Part shown: one piece after another, positions 51,533 through 58,931 of the stretch | Layout: the number at the start of each line of letters is the position of its first letter | How positions within the stretch are numbered: the first letter of the stretch is position 1 | From: Kribbella sindirgiensis | Lineage (GTDB): Bacteria; Actinomycetota; Actinomycetes; Propionibacteriales; Kribbellaceae | Length of the DNA: 64,000 bases | Assembly (NCBI RefSeq): GCF_004331435.1 | Contig: NZ_SJKA01000005.1 | Coordinates: 372,001-436,000 of the forward strand | Direction: 5' to 3' | Made by a program: the position numbers and the translations under genes | Notes under the pieces: model-generated | Databases searched by the model: none | Seen by the model: only the letters and a program-made list of their open reading frames with translations | What the model was told of the DNA's origin: nothing

Positions 51533-52381
51533 ATGTCGATCCTTACCTCTGGCGTCATTTCGCCGCGCCGCGACGTACCCGCTTCCATTCCGCGTCCGGA
51601 GTACGTCGGCAAGCCGGCGCCGACGCCGTACGACGGGTCCTATGTCACGTCGCCCGAACTGGTCGCCAAGATGCGGGTCGCGAGCAAACTCGCCGCGCAG
51701 GCGTTGCAGGCGGTCGGTGCGGCCGCGAAGCCGGGGGTGACCACGGACGAGCTGGACGCCGTCGGCCACGAGTACCTGGTGGAGCGCGGCGCGTACCCGT
51801 CGACGCTCGGCTACCGCGGTTACCCGAAGTCGCTGTGCACCTCGGTGAACGAGGTGATCTGCCACGGCATCCCCGACGACCGTCCGCTCGAGAACGGCGA
51901 CATCGTCAACGTCGACATCACGGCGTACCTGGACGGCGTGCACGGCGACACCAACGCGACGTTCCTGGTCGGCGACGTCGACGAGGAGAGCCGGCTGCTC
52001 GTCGAGCGCACCCTCGAGGCGCTGAACCGCGGCATCAAGGCGGTCAAGCCCGGTCGTCAGGTGAGCATCATCGGCCGCGTGATCGAGTCGTACGCGAAGC
52101 GGTTCGGGTACGGCGTGGTCCGCGACTTCACCGGCCACGGCATCTCGACGTCGTTCCACTCCGGCCTGATCATCCCGCACTACGACGACGAACGCTTCGA
52201 CGACGTGATCGAGCCCGGCATGACCTTCACGATCGAGCCGATGCTGACGCTCGGCACCTACGAGTACGACCTCTGGGACGACGGCTGGACCGCCACCACC
52301 AAGGACAAGTCCCGAACCGCCCAGTTCGAACACACCCTCGTAGTCACCGACACCGGCGCCGAAGTACTAACCCTCCCGTGA
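51533..52381 (+). CDS. map: Methionine aminopeptidase, type I
   Basis: 282-aa metalloprotease removing the initiator Met. An N-terminal extension ([18 protein letters not shown]) typical of actinobacterial MetAP precedes the pita-bread fold. Metal ligands are the Asp pair in [20 protein letters not shown], His in [12 protein letters not shown], and Glu in FTIEPML and [12 protein letters not shown] 51533 is 9 nt after TAGAAT (51518-51523), giving a very short 5' leader. It ends with GTGA overlapping the start of a GNAT relic. Confidence 0.95.
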   Translation: MSILTSGVISPRRDVPASIPRPEYVGKPAPTPYDGSYVTSPELVAKMRVASKLAAQALQAVGAAAKPGVTTDELDAVGHEYLVERGAYPSTLGYRGYPKSLCTSVNEVICHGIPDDRPLENGDIVNVDITAYLDGVHGDTNATFLVGDVDEESRLLVERTLEALNRGIKAVKPGRQVSIIGRVIESYAKRFGYGVVRDFTGHGISTSFHSGLIIPHYDDERFDDVIEPGMTFTIEPMLTLGTYEYDLWDDGWTATTKDKSRTAQFEHTLVVTDTGAEVLTLP

Positions 52382-52646
52382 CCATCACGCAGTACAAGGA
52401 AACCCACCTACCGGGCAGGTAGTCGGCTTCGCGTACCTGCAGAGTGACGGTCATATCCAGGCCCACCTGTCGCAGATGGCCGTCCACCACGCATACCGAC
52501 GCAAGGGCGTCGGCCGCGCCCTTCTCGAGTACGCGGCCCCTCTGACCGGGGCCCAACGCGTAGACGTCGTCACCGACACAGCCGAGGACTTCTACCAGTC
52601 CTTCGAACACCGCACGTTCAGCGGCTTCCGCATCTACCCTTCCTGA
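52378..52646 (+). pseudogene. Relic of a GNAT acetyltransferase (internal deletion and frameshift)
   Basis: GTG 52378, overlapping the map stop, reads [13 protein letters not shown] and then stops at TAG 52420-52422. In another frame from 52419 the sequence encodes VVGFAYLQSDGHIQAHLSQM, VHHAYRRKGVGRALLEYAAP (acetyl-CoA motif) and VDVVTDTAEDFYQSFEHR up to TGA 52646. The expected roughly 50-60 residues between these blocks are absent, so the gene lost its middle and its frame. The tail overlaps the convergent peptidase gene by 13 bp. Confidence 0.7.
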
Positions 52647-54151
52647 GTGCCTCGGTTGGAGGCTGCGGTGATGAAGGCGCCCAGGTCGGCGGATTGCTGG
52701 ATGCGGGACTGGTCGTGGACGTACATCATGTGGCCGGCTGGGTAGTACTTGGTTTCGATGTTGGTGGTGAGTTCGGCGGGGATCTGGAGGCGGGCGAGGG
52801 TGTGTTCGGTGGCGAAGTACGGGGTGGCGCCGTCGTAGTGGCCGGAGGCGACGTGGACCTTCAGGTGCGGGTTGACGCGCATCGCCTCGGCCAGTTTCGA
52901 CGCGACCGAGATCTGCTCGCCCTCGAACTCCTTGAACGACCAGTTCTTCGCGGCGTCCATGTTGATGACCTCGTACGGCAGGTCGTTCTCGTAGCCGAGC
53001 TCGACGCGCACGTAGTGGTTCAGCGCCGCGGAGTACGGCCCGGTGATCGCGTTCATCGACGGGTCGCGGTCCGGAGTCTCTGAGCCGTAGTCCGGGTTCC
53101 ATCCGGTGAAGCGACCGTCGAGACGACCGACCGTCTGACGCCGGGACCGCAACAGCTCACCGAAGAACCGCATGTGCTCGATCCGCAGGTTCACGCGATC
53201 GATGTAGTCCTCGCTGAGTCCCGTCAGCGCCGCCAGCCGGCCGACCACTTCGGCGCGGTAGTCCGCCGGGATTCGGTTGCCCTGGGCAAGCGCATTCGGG
53301 TACCGGCCGGCCGCGAACCGTTCCGCGTCCGCGAGCACCTCCTCGAGCGACCGGTCCGGAATCATCCCGTGATAGTGCGCGATGGCGGCGTACGACGGAA
53401 GGAACAACGTGTACGGCAGGTCGTTGCCCGGTGTGAAGTCGAGCGTCCCGAACTCCAGCACCACCGAGATCAGCATGACGCCGTTGAGGTACATCCCGTA
53501 CCGCTGCTGCAGATGCGCGGCGAGCCCGGCCGCACGCGTCGTACCGTAGGACTCGCCGGCCAGGAACTTCGGTGACATCCAGCGCCCGTTCCGCGAGGTC
53601 CACAGCCGGATCACCTCACCGACCGACTCGAGGTCGCGCGTGAACCCGTGGTAGTCCCCCGGCTTCTCCCCCTCCGCGGCCCGCGAGAACCCGGTCGACA
53701 CCGGGTCGATGAACACCACGTCGCTGTACTTCAGCAACGTCTCGGCGTTGTCGACGATCGAGTACGGCGGGGGCGCGAGCTCACCCACGTCACCGGAGAC
53801 CACGCGCCGCGGGCCGAGCAGACCGAGGTGCAGCCAGATACTCGACGAGCCCGGGCCGCCGTTGAACGCGAACGTCACCGGCCGCTCCCCAGCGCCGGTG
53901 CCCTCGGGGTCGTCCAGCGTGTAGGCGGTGAGGAACACCTCCGCCTTCGGCTTCAGACCGTCGAACTTGCCGTCGGTGAACACCTCCTCGCGGAGCACGA
54001 TCCGCCCGGTGGTCGCCGTGTACCGCAGCTCCTGCTCGTCGACCATCAGCGTGTGCTGCGTCGTCACCAGGTCGTCGACCGGCGTCGCGGGCTTGCTCTC
54101 CGGTGTGGACTCAGGCTTGGTCTCGGGGTCGGTGCGCTCCTCGTTGGCCAT
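52634..54151 (-). CDS. S10 family serine carboxypeptidase-like protein
   Basis: 505-aa alpha/beta-hydrolase peptidase. Oxyanion region FAFNGGPGSSSIWLHLG, nucleophile Ser in LAGESYGTTRAAGLA, then the C-terminal catalytic Asp region (VASGHYDGATPY) and His in PAGHMMYVHD. ATG 54151 (MANEERTDPE) follows TAAGGT by 7 nt (54164-54159). There is no signal peptide, so it is predicted cytoplasmic, unlike eukaryotic S10 enzymes; the acidic Pro-rich N-terminus (residues 1-30) is disordered. Substrate unknown. Confidence 0.9.
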   Translation of the reverse strand: MANEERTDPETKPESTPESKPATPVDDLVTTQHTLMVDEQELRYTATTGRIVLREEVFTDGKFDGLKPKAEVFLTAYTLDDPEGTGAGERPVTFAFNGGPGSSSIWLHLGLLGPRRVVSGDVGELAPPPYSIVDNAETLLKYSDVVFIDPVSTGFSRAAEGEKPGDYHGFTRDLESVGEVIRLWTSRNGRWMSPKFLAGESYGTTRAAGLAAHLQQRYGMYLNGVMLISVVLEFGTLDFTPGNDLPYTLFLPSYAAIAHYHGMIPDRSLEEVLADAERFAAGRYPNALAQGNRIPADYRAEVVGRLAALTGLSEDYIDRVNLRIEHMRFFGELLRSRRQTVGRLDGRFTGWNPDYGSETPDRDPSMNAITGPYSAALNHYVRVELGYENDLPYEVINMDAAKNWSFKEFEGEQISVASKLAEAMRVNPHLKVHVASGHYDGATPYFATEHTLARLQIPAELTTNIETKYYPAGHMMYVHDQSRIQQSADLGAFITAASNRGTQEG

Positions 54152-54195
54152 GTCGAGCACCTTAATCCACGGCCGCACCCACTAGCGTTGGGTTC

Positions 54196-54564
54196 ATGGC
54201 GACGATTCTGCACATCGCGTTCGTGGACCAGTGGGAGGCCGCGCTCGGGGCCGGGAGCTACCGGTGGTCGACGCGCGGCAAGAGCCTCGACGACGGCGCG
54301 ACGTTCATCCACGCATCCCGCCCCGACCAGGTCGCGATGGTCGCGAACTTCGCGTACGACGACGTGACCGAGCCGCTGTGCCTGCTGGTGATCGACACCG
54401 CCCGGCTGGTGTCCGCGCTGTGCGACGAGGACCTGGACGGGACCGGGATGAGTTTCCCGCACATCTACGGGCCGCTGAACCTGGACGCGGTGGTCGATGT
54501 GCGCCCGTACCACCGGGGACCGGACGGCCTGTGGCCCGAGGTGACCGCCGAGGCCGTATCCTGA
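54196..54564 (+). CDS. DUF952 family protein
   Basis: 122-aa protein with the DUF952 pattern: ILHIAFVDQWEAAL, DDGATFIHASRPDQVAMVANFAY, LCLLVIDTARL and FPHIYGPLNLDAVVDVRPY. Function unknown. ATG 54196 lies 7 nt after TAGCGT (54183-54188), a leaderless signature; the divergent peptidase gene starts 44 bp away with the same layout. Its last codons contain TATCCT, which may be the -10 of rnpB. Confidence 0.88.
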   Translation: MATILHIAFVDQWEAALGAGSYRWSTRGKSLDDGATFIHASRPDQVAMVANFAYDDVTEPLCLLVIDTARLVSALCDEDLDGTGMSFPHIYGPLNLDAVVDVRPYHRGPDGLWPEVTAEAVS

Positions 54565-54570
54565 TCGTAC

Positions 54571-54973
54571 GGAACGGGTCGGTCGGGCGATCGCGTCGTC
54601 CTTTGCAGAGGACGCCGAGGAAAGTCCGGACTCCACAGGGCAGCGTGGTGGGTAACGCCCACCCGGGGTAACCCGCGGGACAGTGCCACAGAGAACAGAC
54701 CGCCAGCGGCTCCGATGAACCCCGTGGTTCATAGGAGTGCGGGTGAGGGTGAAACGGTGGTGTAAGAGACCACCAGCTCCGCAGGTGACTGCGGAGGCTA
54801 GGTAAACCCCACGTGGAGCAAGGCCAAGAAGGGCGGTGGGAAACCACCACCCGCGCGAGCGTCCGAGGGCGGCCCGCCCGAGCTCGCGGGTAGGCCGCTA
54901 GAGGTGTCCGGCAACGGCCACCGTAGATGGATGATCGCCACCACAGAATCCGGCTTACAGACCGACCCGTTCC
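54571..54973 (+). ncRNA. rnpB: RNase P RNA (bacterial type A)
   Basis: Catalytic RNA for tRNA 5' maturation, about 403 nt. The universal CR-I segment GAGGAAAGTCCGGACTCC lies near 54611 and the matching 3' block ACAGAATCCGGCTTACAG near 54943. P1 is a 13-bp helix between 54572-54584 (GAACGGGTCGGTC) and 54960-54972. An internal GAGGGTGAAACGGTGG and the AGGCCAAGAAGGG-type segments also fit. TATCCT at 54557-54562, inside the DUF952 end, is a well-placed -10. Open frames across it on either strand are spurious. Confidence 0.97.
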
Positions 54974-54998
54974 CCCACCCGACCCGAGAGGCACGAAC

Positions 54999-55559
54999 AT
55001 GCCCGGACGCCTGATCGGCCTGACAGGCACCTCGAGCGTCGGGAAGTCGACCACCGCGCGGCAGCTGCAGCTACTCCTGCCCGAGCCGTATCTCGTCGTC
55101 GGGCTGGATCACTTCTACGACATGTTCCCGCAGGACTGGGCCGGTCATCGGCGCGGCCCTGGGCCCGGGTTCTGGCAGGATGTGCTGACCGACGACGACG
55201 GGAAGCCGCGGATCGTCACGCATTACGGCGTGGCCGGGGAGCGGTTGCTGAGTGGGATGCGGGCGGCCGTGGTGGCGCTGCTCGACGCCGGCAACAACGT
55301 CATCCTCGACGAGATGCCGGTCGACGCCACGATCATGCCCGCGTGGCGGAAAGCCCTCGCCGGGTACGACGTACGGTGGGTCGCCTTGCAGGCCCCGCTC
55401 AAGGTGGTCGAGGAACGCGAGCTCGAACGCCACCACGGGCGCCACCTAGGCAACGCACGAGGACACTACGGCCACGGCATGGACGGCCCCTTCGACCTCG
55501 TCCTGGACGCCGCAACCCTCACCCCCACCGAACGAGCCACCACCATCGCCACCCTCTGA
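54999..55559 (+). CDS. Chloramphenicol-phosphotransferase-like (CPT) P-loop kinase
   Basis: 186-aa kinase with Walker A GLTGTSSVGKST at residues 7-18, VVGLDHFYDMFP, and a conserved ILDEMPVDATIM plus WVALQAPLKVVEERELER. This is the CPT family, whose Streptomyces venezuelae member phosphorylates chloramphenicol; most members have unknown substrates. ATG 54999 has GAGAGG eight nucleotides upstream. Located just after rnpB. Confidence 0.88.
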   Translation: MPGRLIGLTGTSSVGKSTTARQLQLLLPEPYLVVGLDHFYDMFPQDWAGHRRGPGPGFWQDVLTDDDGKPRIVTHYGVAGERLLSGMRAAVVALLDAGNNVILDEMPVDATIMPAWRKALAGYDVRWVALQAPLKVVEERELERHHGRHLGNARGHYGHGMDGPFDLVLDAATLTPTERATTIATL

Positions 55560-55614
55560 CGAGTGATTGCGGGATCGTGGAAGGAACGGGCACCTCGCCG
55601 CCACATCGTGGGAG

Positions 55615-56400
55615 TCAGGATGTGGCGCCGGTGTAGCGGCGTAGACCTGCTCGCCAGCATCCGATGGCGAGCAGGCAGGCAATCGCCGCTCCGATGACAC
55701 TTGGTGCGAGGACCAGCAACCGTGGTCCGTTGAGAAGTGTGGTGGTCGGGATAGTGGCGATGAGTGTCAGTGGGAAGACATAGGTCAGAACCAGTCGCAG
55801 GGGACGGCGATAGATGTCGGTGGGACAGCGGGCGAGTTCCCATGCCGAGCCGTAGAAGACGTCGAGTTGCAGGCGTGGTGCCCAGAACGCGAGGCAGGCG
55901 AGCAGGACGCCCATTCCCCAGGTCACCAGGAGTCCCGCGACGAGAGTCAGCATCCAAGCCAGGATCGCGGTGGGCGTCGGCAGTCGTCCGTAGTTGCTGA
56001 GTCCGAATGCGATGACGGCAAGTCCGAGGACGAACTGGATGAGTGACAAGGGGGTCGATCGTGACAGGCTGGCGAGGAACAGCGTCGGCGCGGGTTGGAG
56101 CAGGAAGGTGTCGAGCTTGCCCTTGCGGATGCCGTTTTCTGGGAACCAGGACAGGTTCGGGTCGATGAAGGCGTTCTTCAGGCTGCTGAGTAGTTGGAAG
56201 GTGCCGATCAGCACGTAGGTTTCGGCTTCGGTCCAGCCGGCCAGCGAGTCGGTCCGCGAGTACACGATGAAGACGGTGGCGAGGCTCGCGAACAGGCCGA
56301 TGATCGACAAGACGAGATCGAAGACCAGGTTGATCCGGTAGGTGAGGGTGGCTTGCGCGGACCGGCCGAATCCGGCGGCGAAGAGTCTGAGGAGTTTCAT
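55615..56400 (-). CDS. ABC-2 type transporter permease (second subunit)
   Basis: 261-aa permease with six hydrophobic segments (INLVFDLVLSIIGLFASLATVF, AILAWMLTLVAGLLVTWGMGVLLA and others) and the DPNLSWFPENGIRKGKLDTFLLQP loop typical of ABC2_membrane_6/DUF990 exporters. ATG 56400 overlaps the stop of the first permease (ATGA). Last gene of a three-gene exporter operon; the terminal residues are RRYTGATS, similar to the partner's RRYTVVGA, indicating paralogous subunits. Confidence 0.88.
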   Translation of the reverse strand: MKLLRLFAAGFGRSAQATLTYRINLVFDLVLSIIGLFASLATVFIVYSRTDSLAGWTEAETYVLIGTFQLLSSLKNAFIDPNLSWFPENGIRKGKLDTFLLQPAPTLFLASLSRSTPLSLIQFVLGLAVIAFGLSNYGRLPTPTAILAWMLTLVAGLLVTWGMGVLLACLAFWAPRLQLDVFYGSAWELARCPTDIYRRPLRLVLTYVFPLTLIATIPTTTLLNGPRLLVLAPSVIGAAIACLLAIGCWRAGLRRYTGATS

Positions 56401-57212
56401 GCTCCGACCACCGTGTATCGACGGATTCCGGCGCGCCAGAGCAAAACGGCGGCAGTGCTGAAGACGGTGATCCACACTGCCTGGTATCCGAGTCCGGTGA
56501 GTAGCGGTTCGAGGCCGTGAACGCGGCCGGCGACGACGTCGGCCGGCAGTCCGAGCATGCCGTAGAACGGCAGTATCTGGCCGATGTCGCGCAAGCGCTC
56601 AGGTAGGAACACCAGCGGTGCGATGGTCCCCCCGAGCAGGGAGTTGAGAGTCCAGCCGAAGCCCACGATGGAATGCACCCGCTCGGTCCAGAAGGCGGTC
56701 AGGGACAGCATGAAGATCCAGCAGAAGTTGAGTGTCGCCCCGAGCACGAAGACTGGAAGGGCCGCCAGGATGGCGGTCCAGGTCAGCGAGATCCCGAAGG
56801 CGATCCCGGTCAGCAGCGCCACCGGGACTCCCATGATCGTGAGCCAGGTCCGGATGGCGATGTTGGTCCCGATCGTGTTCACGATCACCGGCTGCGGCCG
56901 CAGGAGGTCGTGGCTGATCGTTCCGTCGTAGATCTTCTCGGAAAAGGTGAACTGCTCGAACGATTCCGTCATCACCGTGACCAGGAGCAGCGCGACGTAG
57001 TAGGTCGCGACGTACGGGTCGGCGGGATAGACGGCGGACCACACGAACATGCCGATCAGGGGACCCAGGACCGCTTGAACGACCAGGGTCAGGAGGAACC
57101 ACCACGTGCCCGACCATTCCAGCACCTCCATGCGAGTCCGCAGCGAGATCATCTGCAGCAGGCGCCGGGGGCGGAATGCGGGGCGGCGGTACGACGCGGC
57201 GGGCATGGTCAT
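56397..57212 (-). CDS. ABC-2 type transporter permease (first subunit)
   Basis: 271-aa permease. Features are LEWSGTWWFLLTLVVQAVLG, TESFEQFTFSEKIYDGTISH with the DLLRPQP loop, FVLGATLNFCWIFMLSLTAFW and a C-terminal helix ending RRYTVVGA. ATG 57212 overlaps the ATPase stop (ATGA). It should form a heterodimer with the second permease and export an unknown compound, drug or lipid. Confidence 0.88.
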   Translation of the reverse strand: MTMPAASYRRPAFRPRRLLQMISLRTRMEVLEWSGTWWFLLTLVVQAVLGPLIGMFVWSAVYPADPYVATYYVALLLVTVMTESFEQFTFSEKIYDGTISHDLLRPQPVIVNTIGTNIAIRTWLTIMGVPVALLTGIAFGISLTWTAILAALPVFVLGATLNFCWIFMLSLTAFWTERVHSIVGFGWTLNSLLGGTIAPLVFLPERLRDIGQILPFYGMLGLPADVVAGRVHGLEPLLTGLGYQAVWITVFSTAAVLLWRAGIRRYTVVGA

Positions 57213-58189
57213 CCGACGCCCTCCCGGTAGGCGCGGTCGATGACCACCTCGAGCGGAGCCTCTTCCACGGACAGATCCGCGACCTCCAGTTCGGTGAGCA
57301 GCTCCGCGGTGGTTCGGGCAACGGCGTCGCGCGGTACCCGAAGGACCCAGGTCCCATCGGACGCTTCGAGGACTTCGCCTGCCCTCCGGAGTCGTTCCTC
57401 GTCGGCGTTCGGTGCCGTGAGGCGGAGGAGCTTGTACGGCGAGAGTTTCGCCGCGAGCTCGTCGAGTTTGCCGTCGTACTGGACCTGGCCCTTGTCGATC
57501 AGCACGAGCCGCGGGCAGAGCGAGGCGACGTCGACCATGTAATGACTGGTCAACAACACGGTAGCTGCAGTCTGCTCGGCGTACTCGGCAACAAAACGAC
57601 GCATCGTGGTAGCGCCGGTGACGTCGAGGCCGAGCGTCGGTTCGTCGAGGAACATCACCGCGGGCCGATACAACAGTGACAGTGCCAGCCCGGCCCGCAT
57701 CTTCTCGCCCAGGCTCAGCGCTCTGAGCTGACGCTGCAGCAGTTCCTTGAGATCGAGCAGTTCGGTGAGCTCGTCGAGGTTTCTCCGGTACTCCGCCGGC
57801 GGGACCTCGTAGAGCAACCGCTGGTACTGCAAGGTGTCGAGCACCGTGAGCTCCTGAGATCCACCTACCGGCTGACTGCCCCGGATGAAGGCGATCTGGC
57901 GGAGGAACTCGGACCGACGCTGCCAGGGTGAGTAGCCGAGCACCTGAACCTGCCCGGACGTGGCGTGCAGCAACCCTGAGAGGATCTTCATCGTCGTCGT
58001 TTTGCCCGCCCCGTTGGGACCGATGAAGCCGACAACCTCGCCGGGGGCAAGTGCGAAGGAAGCGTGCTGTACGGCAGGCACCTCCCGGTACTGCCGATTG
58101 AAGACCGAACTCAGCGTCTCCTTCCAGCCCGACCCCCGGATCGGCGCCCGATAGGTCATGCAGAGCTCTGCCACTTCAACAGCTGTCAC
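57209..58189 (-). CDS. ABC-2 exporter ATP-binding protein
   Basis: 326-aa ATPase with Walker A GPNGAGKTTT, Q-loop FIRGSQ, a variant signature LSLGEKMR, Walker B VMFLDEPTLGLD and H-loop LTSHYM. The long N-terminal segment before Walker A (RQYREVPAVQHASFALAPGE) and the C-terminal domain after residue 230 fit multidrug/viologen-type ABC-2 exporters. GTG 58189 has GGGAG eight nucleotides upstream; the open frame extends further without support. First gene of the three-gene operon. Confidence 0.9.
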   Translation of the reverse strand: MTAVEVAELCMTYRAPIRGSGWKETLSSVFNRQYREVPAVQHASFALAPGEVVGFIGPNGAGKTTTMKILSGLLHATSGQVQVLGYSPWQRRSEFLRQIAFIRGSQPVGGSQELTVLDTLQYQRLLYEVPPAEYRRNLDELTELLDLKELLQRQLRALSLGEKMRAGLALSLLYRPAVMFLDEPTLGLDVTGATTMRRFVAEYAEQTAATVLLTSHYMVDVASLCPRLVLIDKGQVQYDGKLDELAAKLSPYKLLRLTAPNADEERLRRAGEVLEASDGTWVLRVPRDAVARTTAELLTELEVADLSVEEAPLEVVIDRAYREGVG

Positions 58190-58747
58190 CAGAACGTCTC
58201 CCGACGGGTGGAGTGAATGGGGTCCGAGCGATTTCAAGTCCGAGATGAATCGAGTCCGCCTGCGCGCGGGTGGAACGCGGCACCTCGGGAACGCTCATGA
58301 GGCGACCGTAGAGAGAAAACACGCCATCCAACGGCTTATTTCCTGCCACGGGTCGGGTAGGGATGCGGTGGTGGCTGGGTAGGTGGGTAGGCGGGTGGCG
58401 ATTCGGACGTCGCGCCGGGTTTGTCTGAGGTCTTGGCGGTAGCGCTGTGTCAGCAGGCGGCGGTGTCACCGGCACCGATCTCTTTCGCGTACCCGACTGG
58501 TCCAGCTCTGCCACGAGTTGCCATCTCAGCGTCTTCAGCCAGGCCTCCCTACCCACAACTCCAGACACGCCCTCCGACAGTTTTCCAACCACAGAAGCCC
58601 TTATTTTCAAGACGATCTGCGACATCACACTTGTCCACAAGGCGCAGGCTGTCCACAACCAGAGCAAATAGTTGCCATTAGCTACCAAGGCAGGTGGCCG
58701 TTAATTGCTTGGCGGTTCGGAGGTGTCGGGCCGTACAGTTCTTCACA
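58190..58747. other. Intergenic region without a supported gene
   Basis: About 560 bp between the exporter operon and the Y RNA. Open frames on both strands look non-coding. From about 58540 to 58700 the base composition falls towards A/T, and two DnaA-box-like words occur at 58631 and 58649. It presumably holds the promoter of the Y RNA/rsr unit and that of the exporter operon, but no convincing -35/-10 pair was identified. Confidence 0.5.
58631..58657 (+). promoter_or_regulatory. Two tandem DnaA-box-like sites
   Basis: TTGTCCACA (58631-58639) equals the high-GC actinobacterial DnaA-box consensus, and CTGTCCACA (58649-58657) differs at one base, 18 bp on in the same orientation. There are only two, and no dnaA/dnaN genes lie nearby, so this is not oriC. 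Regulation by or titration of DnaA is possible. Confidence 0.35.
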
Positions 58748-58896
58748 GGGCGGGTCTGGGTGGGCCGGAGTTGATCGGTTACCACTTCTCATGGGCGGGT
58801 CGCAGGTTCGAGTCCTGCCGTCGGGTGTGAGCTCGGCGTAGCTCAGGTGGCTAGAGCAGCTTCCGGTCGACGCACCACGTCTACCCAGGCCTGCCC
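58748..58896 (+). ncRNA. Bacterial Y RNA (YrlA-like) with a permuted tRNA-like domain
   Basis: A 14-bp closing stem pairs 58748-58761 (GGGCGGGTCTGGGT) with 58883-58896 (ACCCAGGCCTGCCC), including two G-U pairs. Inside, a canonical T arm (GCAGG-TTCGAGT-CCTGC, 58802-58818) is followed by CGTCGGG (58819-58825), a 6-nt loop and CTCGGCG (58832-58838), which pair over 7 bp like an acceptor stem. Then comes a D arm (GCTC-AGGTGGCTA-GAGC, 58841-58857). The order T arm, acceptor, D arm is a circularly permuted tRNA. It ends 35 bp before the Ro60 gene; tRNA-like Y RNAs next to Ro60 genes are known. Confidence 0.85.
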
Positions 58897-58931
58897 GTTG
58901 TCGTACCCGAAACCGACAGGAGAGAAAGGAC

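Noticed and set aside
58631..58657. Chromosomal origin suggested by DnaA boxes
   Set aside because: Only two boxes and no dnaA, dnaN, gyrB or rpmH genes nearby.
58421..58681. Plus-strand 86-codon frame before the Y RNA
   Set aside because: Composition and codon use are unlike neighbouring genes and no start signal is visible.
58748..58860. Ordinary tRNA gene suggested by T-arm and D-arm motifs
   Set aside because: The arms are in reversed order for a normal tRNA, with no anticodon arm or CCA-ready end between them; a permuted tRNA-like Y RNA fits better.
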